DNA of 64,000 bases from CAYFPO01 sp964345035. Its GTDB lineage: Bacteria; Fidelibacterota; Marinisomatia; SCGC-AAA003-L08; GCA-002704045. Below, one piece after another: positions 36,408 to 45,517 of the stretch. Location: assembly GCA_964345035.1 (NCBI GenBank), contig CAYFPO010000003.1, positions 62,001 to 126,000 on the forward strand, in the 5' to 3' direction. The translations under genes were made by a program, and so were the position numbers. How positions within the stretch are numbered: position 1 is the stretch's first letter; each line of letters opens with the position of its first letter. The notes below the pieces were generated by a model that was given only the letters and a program-made list of their open reading frames with translations, searched no databases and had not been told where the DNA came from.

Positions 36408-37298
36408 ATGAAAGGTTCACGAATTTATATTGATATATTTAAAGTGTTCTGTAATGCTGCTGAAACAAAGAGTTTTTCCAGGGCGGCTGAAATTAATTTC
36501 ATCACTCAATCTGCAGTAAGTCAACAGATTTCATTCCTGGAGAGTTACTTTGGTAAGCAGCTCATTATCCGAGGTAAAGGAAAATTTGCCCTAACTCAAG
36601 AGGGAGAACTATTTTTAAAGGGCTGTAAAACTATTCTTCATACCTATCAATCCACTTTAGATAAAATGCAGTCTGAACCCGGTGAAATAGCCCAAACCAT
36701 CAATATAGAAACTATTTACTCAATTGGTTTCTATCATCTTCCCCCTTTGGTGAAATCATTTATGAAAAAGTATAATCAGCTGAATCTTCATTTGGAATAT
36801 AACCGCTCAGACAAAATTTATTCAGATGTTATTCAGGGTGTATGTGATTTTGGAATTGTTGCCTACCCCTGGCAGCATCCTCTGGTGGATATAATCTTAG
36901 GACCTAAGGAAAAACTTATTTGCGTCTTTTCACCATCATTTGAGTTTGCACAAAAAACAAGACTTCGTGTAAAAGATATGGATGGAAAAAGTTGTATTGG
37001 ATTTAGTAAAGAGATTCCAACTCGGAGTGCAGTTGATTCTTTATTTGCCGGGAGCAAAACTAAAGTAAATATTATTCATGAGTTTGATAATTTAGAAACT
37101 CTGAAAAGGTGTTTGGAGCTGGGGCAGGGATTTTCATTTTTACCTGAGAATACAGTGCAGGAGGAATTGAAGAAAAAAGACTTAATGACAGTACCAGTTA
37201 CCGGAGAACCTATTTACAGAGAAACAGGAATAATCACCCGTAAAGACCGCCCCCTTTCACGGGCAACAACAGCAGCAATAAATCATCTCCTTAAATAA
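36408..37298 (+). CDS. LysR-family transcriptional regulator
   Basis: 296-residue LysR regulator: N-terminal winged helix-turn-helix (about residues 8-65; KSFSRAAEINFITQSAVSQQISFLE) and a C-terminal periplasmic-binding-protein-like effector domain. It is transcribed divergently from the porin-NrfD-molybdoenzyme-ferredoxin-chaperone operon across 398 bp, the standard LysR/target layout, and probably controls that operon. The effector is unknown. Arsenate operons more often use ArsR or two-component control, so this is slightly unusual. Confidence 0.9.
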   Translation: MKGSRIYIDIFKVFCNAAETKSFSRAAEINFITQSAVSQQISFLESYFGKQLIIRGKGKFALTQEGELFLKGCKTILHTYQSTLDKMQSEPGEIAQTINIETIYSIGFYHLPPLVKSFMKKYNQLNLHLEYNRSDKIYSDVIQGVCDFGIVAYPWQHPLVDIILGPKEKLICVFSPSFEFAQKTRLRVKDMDGKSCIGFSKEIPTRSAVDSLFAGSKTKVNIIHEFDNLETLKRCLELGQGFSFLPENTVQEELKKKDLMTVPVTGEPIYRETGIITRKDRPLSRATTAAINHLLK

Positions 37299-37392
37299 TC
37301 CCTAACAAATCCATGGTGGTCGTTCTCCCAATAACATTTTCACAATCTTTTCCGGCCAAATAACTGTTTCATGGTGGCTTTACACTATTTTT

Positions 37393-39207
37393 TTAACCTG
37401 GTCCCGATTTAAGGAGAAACGATTCATAGATATTTTGGATTTTTGATTTATAAATCGTCACCCATTTATTTATAGATTTTATATTTTCATCCATATAAGG
37501 CTTTGCCCTGGAAATTTCCATACAATAGTCCATGCCATCGCACATATTTTCGTAGAAAGATTTCAAAAATTTCAGGGAATGTTTTGAACCATCACTTTCC
37601 TTCACTCGATCTATAAAATACTCAACATACATTTGAATTTCTTTTGCAAACATATGTGGTCGATTGGAATCTACCAGAGATTTGCAACGGCCATAGAAAT
37701 GATCAATCATTTCTTTAAGCGTATATTCTCTATTGAACCATGCGGTGTTTTGCCCTGGGCAAATTGCTGTTGGTAAATCCAACTTCCGTGAAATACCCAA
37801 TTCAATTAAAGCACCATTACCCAGGTGATCACATAAGCAAGTTTTTGTAATAACCTCCAAATGTTTTGATTTTTGAATATTTAAATCTCTGAAATTACCA
37901 TCTAATTCAGCAATTTTTTTAGATTGATAGTCGCAGGATGCAGTACATATCTCTTTTTCTGTAAACTCAGTATTGGATTTTAGAAATCCTTTGGGACACG
38001 GTGAACCCGGTTTCCCTAATTCATATTGCTGTTCTGTCCAGAGTTGAGATTCTGAGTTACGTAAATTATTAAAAGGAACACCTAATGGTGAAGCATTACT
38101 CAGATACAAGTCTTTTTCCCCAGCGTTCATTAATTTATTTCGTGTAGGCGGGTCAACACAAGTAGCCTCAGGGACTAGTAAGAAAGGAGATGCAACACCC
38201 ACCAAATCCATCCCAAAATTTTCAATGAGACGTTTTACCTCACCAGAAGTACCCACACCACCCTGAACAGTAATCAAAGGATTATGCTCTTTTACAGAAG
38301 CGGGTATGTCCCAACCCATTTTATCGTAGTACTTTTCAATAAGTGGTCGAAATGCTACTGATAATTGCTCTCTCTTTTCTCTAAATTCTTTTAATAAGAC
38401 AGGAAGTAAATACCCATTAGACGCAAAGGCGTGCCCCCCACAGTTTAATCCTGATTCAATTCGAAATTCAAATACTTCCAAACCCTTCTTAGCTAAGAAT
38501 TTACCCTGAATTAGTGCCGATCTGAAGTCACTTACTTTCAGTATAATCTTCTTTTTTATTTTTCCGGTTTTATCACGGAAAAAATCCAAATACTCACCCA
38601 TAGAGCTGTATAGTCCTTGATTAATTCCTGCAGAAAATATGATACATGAGTTTAAAGTGCTGTTTGCAAATCCACGTAATGCTGATCTGGCATCACTAAA
38701 TTCCTCACTTAATCGATTCCCCATTTTATCTAAGTGCAATCGATCTACTTTTGACATGATATTTACATTGATTGATCCTGGAGTCATTTGCATTGTGAGC
38801 TCATCTGCTTTTTCATTTTTCAACTTACCGGGCACCATTTCCTTTAGTTGAATCCAGGCACTTTTTAATGGACTATCTTCCGGGAGCATAGAAAAGTACC
38901 TTTCTTTATCATTATTCTGAAAAAAAGGTTGGGCTTGAACTTCTTTAAATTTCAAATTTACAATTTGTTGAACTGTTTCTAAATATGCCGTAATTCGTTT
39001 GGCTCTACCGTCTTTAGTCCGTCGAGGTATCACCTTGTAGGGCAATGAAAATTCATTACAATAATGTTTCCTAATTTTTTCCACTAACAAATCATCGATA
39101 ATAGAAATGACTGATGTAATTCCCAAATGAGCCACTCTGATTGGAGAATCTATCGTAAATCCTGTTCCCATTACAGGAATATGAATATTGTGTGTATTAT
39201 TATCCAT
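37393..39207 (-). CDS. Uncharacterised flavin-barrel-like (nitronate monooxygenase-related) protein with Cys-rich C-terminal half
   Basis: 604-residue soluble protein I cannot name. The N-terminal half resembles FMN TIM-barrel enzymes of the nitronate monooxygenase/enoyl-reductase type: IPVMGTGFTIDSPIRVAHLG (10-29), GLNCGGHAFASNGYL (253-267, with the GGH typical of these enzymes) and TVQGGVGTSGEVKRLIENFGMDLVGV (313-338, phosphate-binding glycines). Long insertions separate them. The C-terminal half has cysteines at 404, 421, 425, 457, 459 and 483 that could bind a metal or Fe-S cluster. It overlaps the next minus-strand gene by 8 bp. FMN binding is inference. Confidence 0.6.
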   Translation of the reverse strand: MDNNTHNIHIPVMGTGFTIDSPIRVAHLGITSVISIIDDLLVEKIRKHYCNEFSLPYKVIPRRTKDGRAKRITAYLETVQQIVNLKFKEVQAQPFFQNNDKERYFSMLPEDSPLKSAWIQLKEMVPGKLKNEKADELTMQMTPGSINVNIMSKVDRLHLDKMGNRLSEEFSDARSALRGFANSTLNSCIIFSAGINQGLYSSMGEYLDFFRDKTGKIKKKIILKVSDFRSALIQGKFLAKKGLEVFEFRIESGLNCGGHAFASNGYLLPVLLKEFREKREQLSVAFRPLIEKYYDKMGWDIPASVKEHNPLITVQGGVGTSGEVKRLIENFGMDLVGVASPFLLVPEATCVDPPTRNKLMNAGEKDLYLSNASPLGVPFNNLRNSESQLWTEQQYELGKPGSPCPKGFLKSNTEFTEKEICTASCDYQSKKIAELDGNFRDLNIQKSKHLEVITKTCLCDHLGNGALIELGISRKLDLPTAICPGQNTAWFNREYTLKEMIDHFYGRCKSLVDSNRPHMFAKEIQMYVEYFIDRVKESDGSKHSLKFLKSFYENMCDGMDYCMEISRAKPYMDENIKSINKWVTIYKSKIQNIYESFLLKSGPG

Positions 39208-40282
39208 CGATTAAGATAATATCCACTAATTGTACAATATCAAGTATATCAAGGGAGGAATCACCATTCATATCAGAATTTTCAATTACTTCTCCATTTA
39301 ATATAGAATCAACCATTATCACAATATCCATTACATCTAAGTATCCATCACCATTCACATCACCTAATAAATTTGTTTCTCCAAATCCATCGGTCAGAAC
39401 ATCTAAATCTCTTACTGAACAATAGGGGATGAATCCGTTTTCTTCAGCGTGGTCTAAGTAATTAATAATTTTATCGGTGTCTGTCAAATATTCAATGGAG
39501 AATACAGGCCATCCTGCAGGTTGATATACTTCATTTAGGAGTTCTAATCGCTCTTCATCAGGATTATATGAATTATTCATATCTTGATTTCCATAAAAAA
39601 ATATATCTTCCACTCCAATTGCATCGCATGCAGATAGATATCTATTCACATCTGCATTGGTTACATGATTTTCCCACACAATATATTCTCCATTTTGTGG
39701 AATCATCACCATATTTTCGCCACCGTTTCCATCTAAATAATTTCTAATATTCTCCACAAAATCTATCATATAAACTGCAGCATAAGGCTCTTGTTGATCA
39801 TTATTTACCTCTTCCATCCAATAGTAATATGCATCAATAATGTCCATATAAATCCCATCAAAACCTTGGGCAATAATGGTATCAATCCAATCAAAAATGA
39901 TATTTTGCCATTCCGGATACCAAAATTTAACTTTGTAATTTCCTTCCCAATCTGGATTTTCTGCACCCAACCATTCAGGCGGATTGTTATTCCATAAATT
40001 TTGCCAATAGGAACGATATTCTTCGGCTTCACCAATTGAAATATAACTAATTGCCATCTTTCCACTATTCTTAATAAGCTGAATTTCTTCAGAAGAATAT
40101 GCTGATTCGTCGTCACCCCAATAAGCATAGTCCATCACCATTAATTCAAATGTATTGTTTTCTGATATTTCAATGGGGTCAGCAATTTGGAGTTGATATG
40201 CCCAAGACTGAATATTTTGAAGAGATTGGCAAAACCCAATACTAATTATAAACAATAAAACAGTTATTACTTTATTAATCAT
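39200..40282 (-). CDS. Secreted TM1410/GH114-like glycosidase with dockerin-like repeats
   Basis: 360-residue exported protein. A signal peptide (about 1-18) precedes a TIM-barrel domain of the TM1410/GH114 (endo-alpha-1,4-polygalactosaminidase-related) family. Visible landmarks are AYWGDDESAYSSEEI, MAISYISIGEAEEYR and GFDGIYMDIIDAYYYW. From residue 307 two EF-hand-like repeats follow (GDVNGDGYLDVMDIVIMVD and DMNGDSSLDILDIVQLVD), which resemble type I dockerins and would bind calcium. It overlaps the preceding flavin-barrel gene start by 8 bp. Substrate unknown, perhaps a galactosamine-containing polymer. Confidence 0.78.
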   Translation of the reverse strand: MINKVITVLLFIISIGFCQSLQNIQSWAYQLQIADPIEISENNTFELMVMDYAYWGDDESAYSSEEIQLIKNSGKMAISYISIGEAEEYRSYWQNLWNNNPPEWLGAENPDWEGNYKVKFWYPEWQNIIFDWIDTIIAQGFDGIYMDIIDAYYYWMEEVNNDQQEPYAAVYMIDFVENIRNYLDGNGGENMVMIPQNGEYIVWENHVTNADVNRYLSACDAIGVEDIFFYGNQDMNNSYNPDEERLELLNEVYQPAGWPVFSIEYLTDTDKIINYLDHAEENGFIPYCSVRDLDVLTDGFGETNLLGDVNGDGYLDVMDIVIMVDSILNGEVIENSDMNGDSSLDILDIVQLVDIILIDG

Positions 40283-40368
40283 TTAAATTTATATTATTAA
40301 TTTAGGTAATTACTCCCTTTTAAAAAATCCATAATTTGTTTTTCATTCTTCATTTTTCAACTACTTTA

Positions 40369-41331
40369 TTAATATTTAAAATCTGCACAAGGGTCCTTAT
40401 CATCCTTTCGATTGGTAAACCAGTAGTATTCATGATTGGGTAGAAATTTATACCCTTCAATTTGTGGAGTTTCAAAATAATCTTCCAATTTTGAATCATC
40501 TATGTGAACTTCTTTAAATCCTAAATTTAATTGTGTCAAATTTGAATTTAAATACTCAACTCGTTCATAAATTCCCATATTATGCTCTACATGTCCACCG
40601 CCAAATATAAGGATTATCGGTCTATTTAATTCAGCCATTTTTACAATTGAAACTGCCATTGCATCGTTCCTTGCGATCCATGTTTGGTATAATTTTTCAA
40701 AATTATCTTGAGGTACCCAGCCACAGTGGCTATCTGTAAATTTTTGTATCATTAAAGAGTTATAAACAGCATTACTAAACCCGGTTGGAGATAATTCGTT
40801 TTTTTCAATGGGAGATAATGCTTCAATCCCGCTTCTGGAGATTCTGGAAACTAATCCTGAATGTAAATCTGCACCAAATACATCCAGTTTTTTTTCCTTT
40901 GCTAATTTGATAAAAGAAAAATAAAACTGCCAATCTTCATCTTTTCGATTTTGCCACCCTAATTTTTCTCTTAGTGTAGATTCTTCTTTAACAGGATCTA
41001 CTTCACCATGTCGGAAAGGTGACTTAATCCCTCTTGTATATTTTAATAAATCACTGGTTTGATGTTGATAAAAAAATTCAAACCCAATAATGGGGTTTAT
41101 CCCTTTCTCTATCAATGATTCGATTATTTTGATTTGATTTTGATGATGTTCAGCGTTGTCATGTTTTTCGCCTAAATAGATAACATCGATATTGGACATT
41201 TTATCGGTTAATTCAGAATAGCTAAGTTCTTTACCAGATGTGGAATTATATATTTTCCCAATCAAATCATCTTTTTTTTGATTTGAAAACAAAATTGAAA
41301 AAAGACCAATTAATAGAAAAACAATTTTCAT
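40369..41331 (-). CDS. ChaN-family (DUF399) protein, probable haem/iron-related
   Basis: 320-residue protein with an N-terminal signal peptide and the ChaN core: VIYLGEKHDNAEHHQNQIKII near residue 50, IIGFEFFYQHQ near 80 and the late GGGHVEHNMGIYERV. ChaN of Campylobacter is a haem-binding, iron-regulated outer-membrane lipoprotein; here the signal lacks an obvious lipobox cysteine. It follows the DUF4920 lipoprotein gene (1-bp overlap) and a PepSY-like gene, suggesting a small iron- or metal-handling operon. Confidence 0.8.
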   Translation of the reverse strand: MKIVFLLIGLFSILFSNQKKDDLIGKIYNSTSGKELSYSELTDKMSNIDVIYLGEKHDNAEHHQNQIKIIESLIEKGINPIIGFEFFYQHQTSDLLKYTRGIKSPFRHGEVDPVKEESTLREKLGWQNRKDEDWQFYFSFIKLAKEKKLDVFGADLHSGLVSRISRSGIEALSPIEKNELSPTGFSNAVYNSLMIQKFTDSHCGWVPQDNFEKLYQTWIARNDAMAVSIVKMAELNRPIILIFGGGHVEHNMGIYERVEYLNSNLTQLNLGFKEVHIDDSKLEDYFETPQIEGYKFLPNHEYYWFTNRKDDKDPCADFKY

Positions 41332-41738
41332 TAATCTAATATTACTCCACTCGCAGTGAACAAATGAGATAAAACTTCTATCTCTTCTCCAGCATCATTA
41401 GTTTGTGTTTCGATAGAATTGGAATATATACCTTGAGCTAATACTTTTCTACCAAAACCATCTTTTGGCATAAAAAATCCATAATCCTTAAAGCGAACAA
41501 AAATTTCTGTATTATCAAGATCTTTAATTGTCATCCAACATCCTTTTTTTTGACAGACATTTGTCATTTCTCCAGAAATAAGAAATTCTTTTCCTTTATT
41601 TTCTTCAGGTTGTTCAAGAATAGATTGAATACTTGATTTATTTGTAAGCGAAATTATTTCACCATATTTTTCACCACTTTTTCCATTATTAGAACATCCA
41701 ACTAATATTAATGAAAATAAGAATACTATTTTTTTCAT
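41331..41738 (-). CDS. DUF4920 lipoprotein
   Basis: 135-residue exported lipoprotein. The signal peptide ends in LVGCSNN, giving an acylated cysteine near residue 15. The DUF4920 core has NVCQKKGCWMTIKD (about 60-74), a paired-cysteine segment that may bind a metal, and a small OB-like beta fold. Placed between the PepSY-like gene (4-bp overlap) and chaN (1-bp overlap). Family function is unknown; association with copper or iron handling is inference. Confidence 0.78.
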   Translation of the reverse strand: MKKIVFLFSLILVGCSNNGKSGEKYGEIISLTNKSSIQSILEQPEENKGKEFLISGEMTNVCQKKGCWMTIKDLDNTEIFVRFKDYGFFMPKDGFGRKVLAQGIYSNSIETQTNDAGEEIEVLSHLFTASGVILD

Positions 41739-42148
41739 TTTTTACCTTTCTTCTTCCGTGTTAAATAAAAAAACATATAAAATCCTGTTACCGTATAAAC
41801 CAATAGTGCAACGGATAGTAAATCATAATAAACCCATCCATACTTACCAAATATTTCACCAGAATGCAAATCATAGATAATCCATGAAAGCGGGACCGAG
41901 TCTCTATCTTTTGAGAATTGTTGAGTTACACCCTGTGACCTTCGCATATTGTCTAATTTATGCTGATAACTATCCGGTAAAATTAAAGTTGGAATACGAG
42001 TTTGTGAAAAAAAGTTAGTATCATGTTCATGTATGAGAATTATCCCAGTCAATGTAATTAGGAAAAATATTATACTGGTGAATCCCATAAACCATCTCAA
42101 ATTACTAAAACTATATTTATGTATTAGTCGCCAGGTTCTGTAACTCAT
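41735..42148 (-). CDS. PepSY-associated membrane protein
   Basis: 137-residue protein with two membrane spans: about 23-41 (FTSIIFFLITLTGIILIH) and about 107-130 (LLSVALLVYTVTGFYMFFYL). Between them is a short extracytoplasmic loop ending WIIYDLHSGEIFGKYGWVYYD, the PepSY_TM signature. It opens the PepSY-DUF4920-ChaN unit. In related bacteria PepSY_TM proteins accompany siderophore or metal uptake and may act as reductases; here the function is inferred only from context. Confidence 0.75.
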   Translation of the reverse strand: MSYRTWRLIHKYSFSNLRWFMGFTSIIFFLITLTGIILIHEHDTNFFSQTRIPTLILPDSYQHKLDNMRRSQGVTQQFSKDRDSVPLSWIIYDLHSGEIFGKYGWVYYDLLSVALLVYTVTGFYMFFYLTRKKKGKK

Positions 42149-42227
42149 TTTTCCCTACTATTATATAAAATTTAAATCCTTTATAAATTTAACAAATTTA
42201 AAATCTTTAGGACGGCTGTAATTATAC

Positions 42228-44633
42228 TTATTTAACTACCAAATTTACCAATCTATTTGGCACAACTATTTCCCGAATTATTGCCATCCCGTCTAATCTC
42301 ACTTTAATCTTTTCCCGTAATTTAACCTTGGAGAGCAAATCATCCTTCTCGATGGATTTTTCTACTTCAATTTCGTCACGTAATTTACCGTTTATCTGAA
42401 TTGCAATTGTGACAGTGTTTTTTTCAGCCAATTCTGGATCGAATTTTGGCCAATATTCCTTAAATACTGAATCATTTTTTCCAAGGGTTGTTCTCCAGAT
42501 TTCTTCAGCCAGATGTGGTGTTATAGGTGCAATTAACTTTATTAGTGTTTCTTTTGATTTTTGCATGATTGTTTTTCTGGTTGAATACCCATTTACAAAT
42601 TCCATTAATCGGCTGATTGCAGTATTGAATTTCATCTGTGATAAATCATCGGTCACATATTTAATTGTACTGTGTAAAAGTTGAATATCTTTATTTACAG
42701 TTTCATCAGTTTCCTGTAATCTACTAATTCTCCATACTTTGTTGATAAATCTGTCAATTCCGGTAATTCCTTTATCGCTCCAGTCGCCTCCTTCATCAAA
42801 TGGCCCCATAAACATCAGATATGCCCTGAATATATCAGAACCATACTTTTCAATAAATTCATCGGGAGATACGGTGTTCCCTTTGGATTTGGACATTTTA
42901 GTCCCATCTTTGGTTATAGTACCTTGATGGTATAACTTGGAAAATGGTTCTTCGAAATGTAAAATTCCTGCATCTTTTAATGCCATCGTAACAAATCTCG
43001 CATACAGCAAATGCATGGTGGCATGCTCCGCACCTCCTACATACAAATCAACCGGCAGCCAATTCAACCTTTTCTCACTAAATGAATTTTTATGGTTATT
43101 CGCATCGACATACCGTAAAAAATACCAGGAGGAACAGACAAAAGTGTCCATAGTATCTGCGTCCCTTCTTCCAATATCTCCACAATCCGGGCATTCAGCC
43201 TGAATATATTCAGGAATTGCAGAAAGCGGGGAAATATCTTCACCATAAGATTCAGAAAATTCTACATTTTCAGGTAGATTTACAGGTAAATCTTTTTCTG
43301 GAACCGGCACAATTCCACATTTTTCACAATGAATAACCGGAATTGGAGCACCCCAATATCGCTGCCTGCTGATGAGCCAGTCGTGAAGTCTGTACTGGGT
43401 ATGACCTCCACCCCATCCAAATTCCTTTAAATGGGAATTGATCTTGCTTATAGCTTCTCTTGAAGTTAATCCATTATATTCATTAGAATTGACAAGAATA
43501 CCAAAGTCAGAATAGCAAATATCATTGCCATGCAATTTACCATCTGGAGAAATAACTTCAATGATTGGAAGATCATATTTTTTTGCAAATTCAAAATCCC
43601 TTTCATCACCAGATGGCACTGCCATAATCGCCCCTGTTCCATAAGAGATTATTACATAATCCGCTATCCAAATAGGAATTTCTGTTTTTGTAAAAGGATT
43701 TACTGCATAAGAGCCGGTAAAAACACCTGTTTTAGTCCTATCAAGTGATAATCGTTCTATTTCAGTTTTTGATTTTGCTTCCTGAATATAAGTGAGTGCA
43801 GCTTTACTGTTTTCACTCTTGATCAATGAGCTGGATAGCGGATGTTCAGGTGCTATTACCATGTATGTTGCACCGAATATTGTATCAGGTCTTGTGGTAA
43901 ATACTTCAAGAAAATCGTCAGAGTTACTAATTTTAAATTCAATCTTTGCACCATCACTCCTGCCTATCCAATTCCGCTGCATATGTTTTGTTTTTTCAGG
44001 CCAATCCAGGTCATCCAAATTTTTTAGAAGTTTTTCAGCATAATCTGTTATTTTAAAGAACCATTGTTTCAAATTTCTCTTGGTAACTTCTGTGCTGCAT
44101 CTATCACAATATCCTTCTTTAACCTGTTCATTGGCTAAAACAGTAGCACAATCAGGACACCAGTTAACCGGAGCTGTTTTTTGATATGCTAATCCCATTT
44201 TATATAATTTTAGGAATAACCACTGCGTCCATTTATAATAATCCGGCTCACAAGTGACTACTTCATGATCCCAATCAAACATTGCACCAATTCGTTTTAA
44301 TTGTGATCTCATAATTGATATATTATTTTTAGTGCTTTCAGCAGGATGAATTCCGTGCTTAATTGCATAATTTTCAGCAGGCAAACCAAATGCATCAAAC
44401 CCCTGCGGCTGAAATACATTATTTCCCTTCATTTTCATAAATCTGGCATAGGTGTCAACAGGACCGTAATTATACCAATGTCCAATATGCAATTTGTCAC
44501 CAGAGGGATAACTGAACATAGTTAGACAATAGAATTTGTTATCAGTTATTGATAAATCTGTTTTATGGGATTTCTCTTTTTCCCAAATTCCCTGCCATTT
44601 TGGCTCTATGGATTTAAAGTTGTATTTTTCCAT
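42228..44633 (-). CDS. leuS: Leucyl-tRNA synthetase
   Basis: Class I synthetase charging tRNA-Leu. 801 aa. Signatures are GDKLHIGHWYNYG (HIGH) near residue 47 and DGTKMSKSKGN (KMSKS) near 570. An editing CP1 domain is present (VFTTRPDTIFGATY, TGAIMAVPSGDERD). Zinc-type cysteines occur at CPDCATVL and HCEKCGIV. Slightly shorter than E. coli LeuS (860). ATG 44633 matches the family N-terminus (YNFKSIEPKWQGIWE). Confidence 0.97.
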   Translation of the reverse strand: MEKYNFKSIEPKWQGIWEKEKSHKTDLSITDNKFYCLTMFSYPSGDKLHIGHWYNYGPVDTYARFMKMKGNNVFQPQGFDAFGLPAENYAIKHGIHPAESTKNNISIMRSQLKRIGAMFDWDHEVVTCEPDYYKWTQWLFLKLYKMGLAYQKTAPVNWCPDCATVLANEQVKEGYCDRCSTEVTKRNLKQWFFKITDYAEKLLKNLDDLDWPEKTKHMQRNWIGRSDGAKIEFKISNSDDFLEVFTTRPDTIFGATYMVIAPEHPLSSSLIKSENSKAALTYIQEAKSKTEIERLSLDRTKTGVFTGSYAVNPFTKTEIPIWIADYVIISYGTGAIMAVPSGDERDFEFAKKYDLPIIEVISPDGKLHGNDICYSDFGILVNSNEYNGLTSREAISKINSHLKEFGWGGGHTQYRLHDWLISRQRYWGAPIPVIHCEKCGIVPVPEKDLPVNLPENVEFSESYGEDISPLSAIPEYIQAECPDCGDIGRRDADTMDTFVCSSWYFLRYVDANNHKNSFSEKRLNWLPVDLYVGGAEHATMHLLYARFVTMALKDAGILHFEEPFSKLYHQGTITKDGTKMSKSKGNTVSPDEFIEKYGSDIFRAYLMFMGPFDEGGDWSDKGITGIDRFINKVWRISRLQETDETVNKDIQLLHSTIKYVTDDLSQMKFNTAISRLMEFVNGYSTRKTIMQKSKETLIKLIAPITPHLAEEIWRTTLGKNDSVFKEYWPKFDPELAEKNTVTIAIQINGKLRDEIEVEKSIEKDDLLSKVKLREKIKVRLDGMAIIREIVVPNRLVNLVVK

Positions 44634-44652
44634 TAATAATTAAACATTAACT

Positions 44653-44728
<76 letters not shown>

Positions 44729-44863
44729 AAAGACTCTTATTTTAGTAAAATATTCCCCATATTTATTACCCTTAAATTTATTAATTAATTTTACCTTATG
44801 GATGGATATTGTAAATATTTAGATGATCGTTATAATATCTGTAATTTCAAAAGTTGTTCGTTG

Positions 44864-44937
44864 TCGGAACGAGAGGATTTGAACCTCCGACCCCATGACC
44901 CCCAGTCATGTGCGCTACCAGACTGCGCCACGTCCCG
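44864..44937 (-). tRNA. tRNA-Pro (anticodon GGG)
   Basis: Cloverleaf on the minus strand, 136 bp from the CGG gene. The acceptor CGGGACG pairs with CGTTCCG (one G-T wobble). Anticodon stem CATGA/TCATG has loop CTGGGGG, giving anticodon GGG (reads CCC/CCT). The T arm GTTCAAATC is shared with its neighbour. CCA is not encoded. Confidence 0.93.
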
Positions 44938-45016
44938 TTCAATTTGATGTTTTATCCGGTATGTGTTGATATAAAATTAGATATATTTCTTAACATTATA
45001 CACTTCGTTTATTTCA

Positions 45017-45517
45017 TTAATTGACTACAAAATATCCGGTCATTGTTAATATTGTTACGATGCATGCACTTATACATAATCCAATAAAAATTGCGATAAA
45101 CGAAACTTTTTTAGACAATCCAAAGATATAAGCTGCAACACAGCCTGTCCATGCTCCGGTCACAGGTAATGGGATTCCTACAAACACCACTAATCCCCAG
45201 AATTCAATTTTTTCTATAATTCTTCCTTTTTTTCTGGTTCTTGCAAAAAGCCAGTTGAAAAATCGATCCCATACATTCCATCGTCTTAATAAATTTGACA
45301 CAGGTTCAATTAAAAACAATATAGGTATTGTAATTAAAAAATTACCAAATACAGCAAATAAAACGGCATGATACCAGGGGATATTTTGTATCAATATAGC
45401 CCAGGGGATTGCGGCTCTGAGCTCAGTTATTGGGAGCATTGCAAGAAAGAAAGGAACCCATACAGTATTAGAGAAATATACGCTGAAAATTTCACTGATC
45501 TGCCTACTGTCTACCAG
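45017..45517 (-). CDS. COG2426 small multidrug-export-like membrane protein, non-ATG start
   Basis: Integral membrane protein of the COG2426 (small multidrug export) family, whose hallmark LPITELRAAIPWA is present. ATG 45439 would cut off the first hydrophobic segment. The frame is open back to a stop at 45529, with an AGGAG ribosome site 6 bases before CTG 45517 and 3 before ATT 45514 inside the end of the glycosyltransferase gene. A non-canonical, translationally coupled start giving about 166 aa is therefore likely. No substrate can be inferred. Confidence 0.75.
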   Translation of the reverse strand: MVDSRQISEIFSVYFSNTVWVPFFLAMLPITELRAAIPWAILIQNIPWYHAVLFAVFGNFLITIPILFLIEPVSNLLRRWNVWDRFFNWLFARTRKKGRIIEKIEFWGLVVFVGIPLPVTGAWTGCVAAYIFGLSKKVSFIAIFIGLCISACIVTILTMTGYFVVN

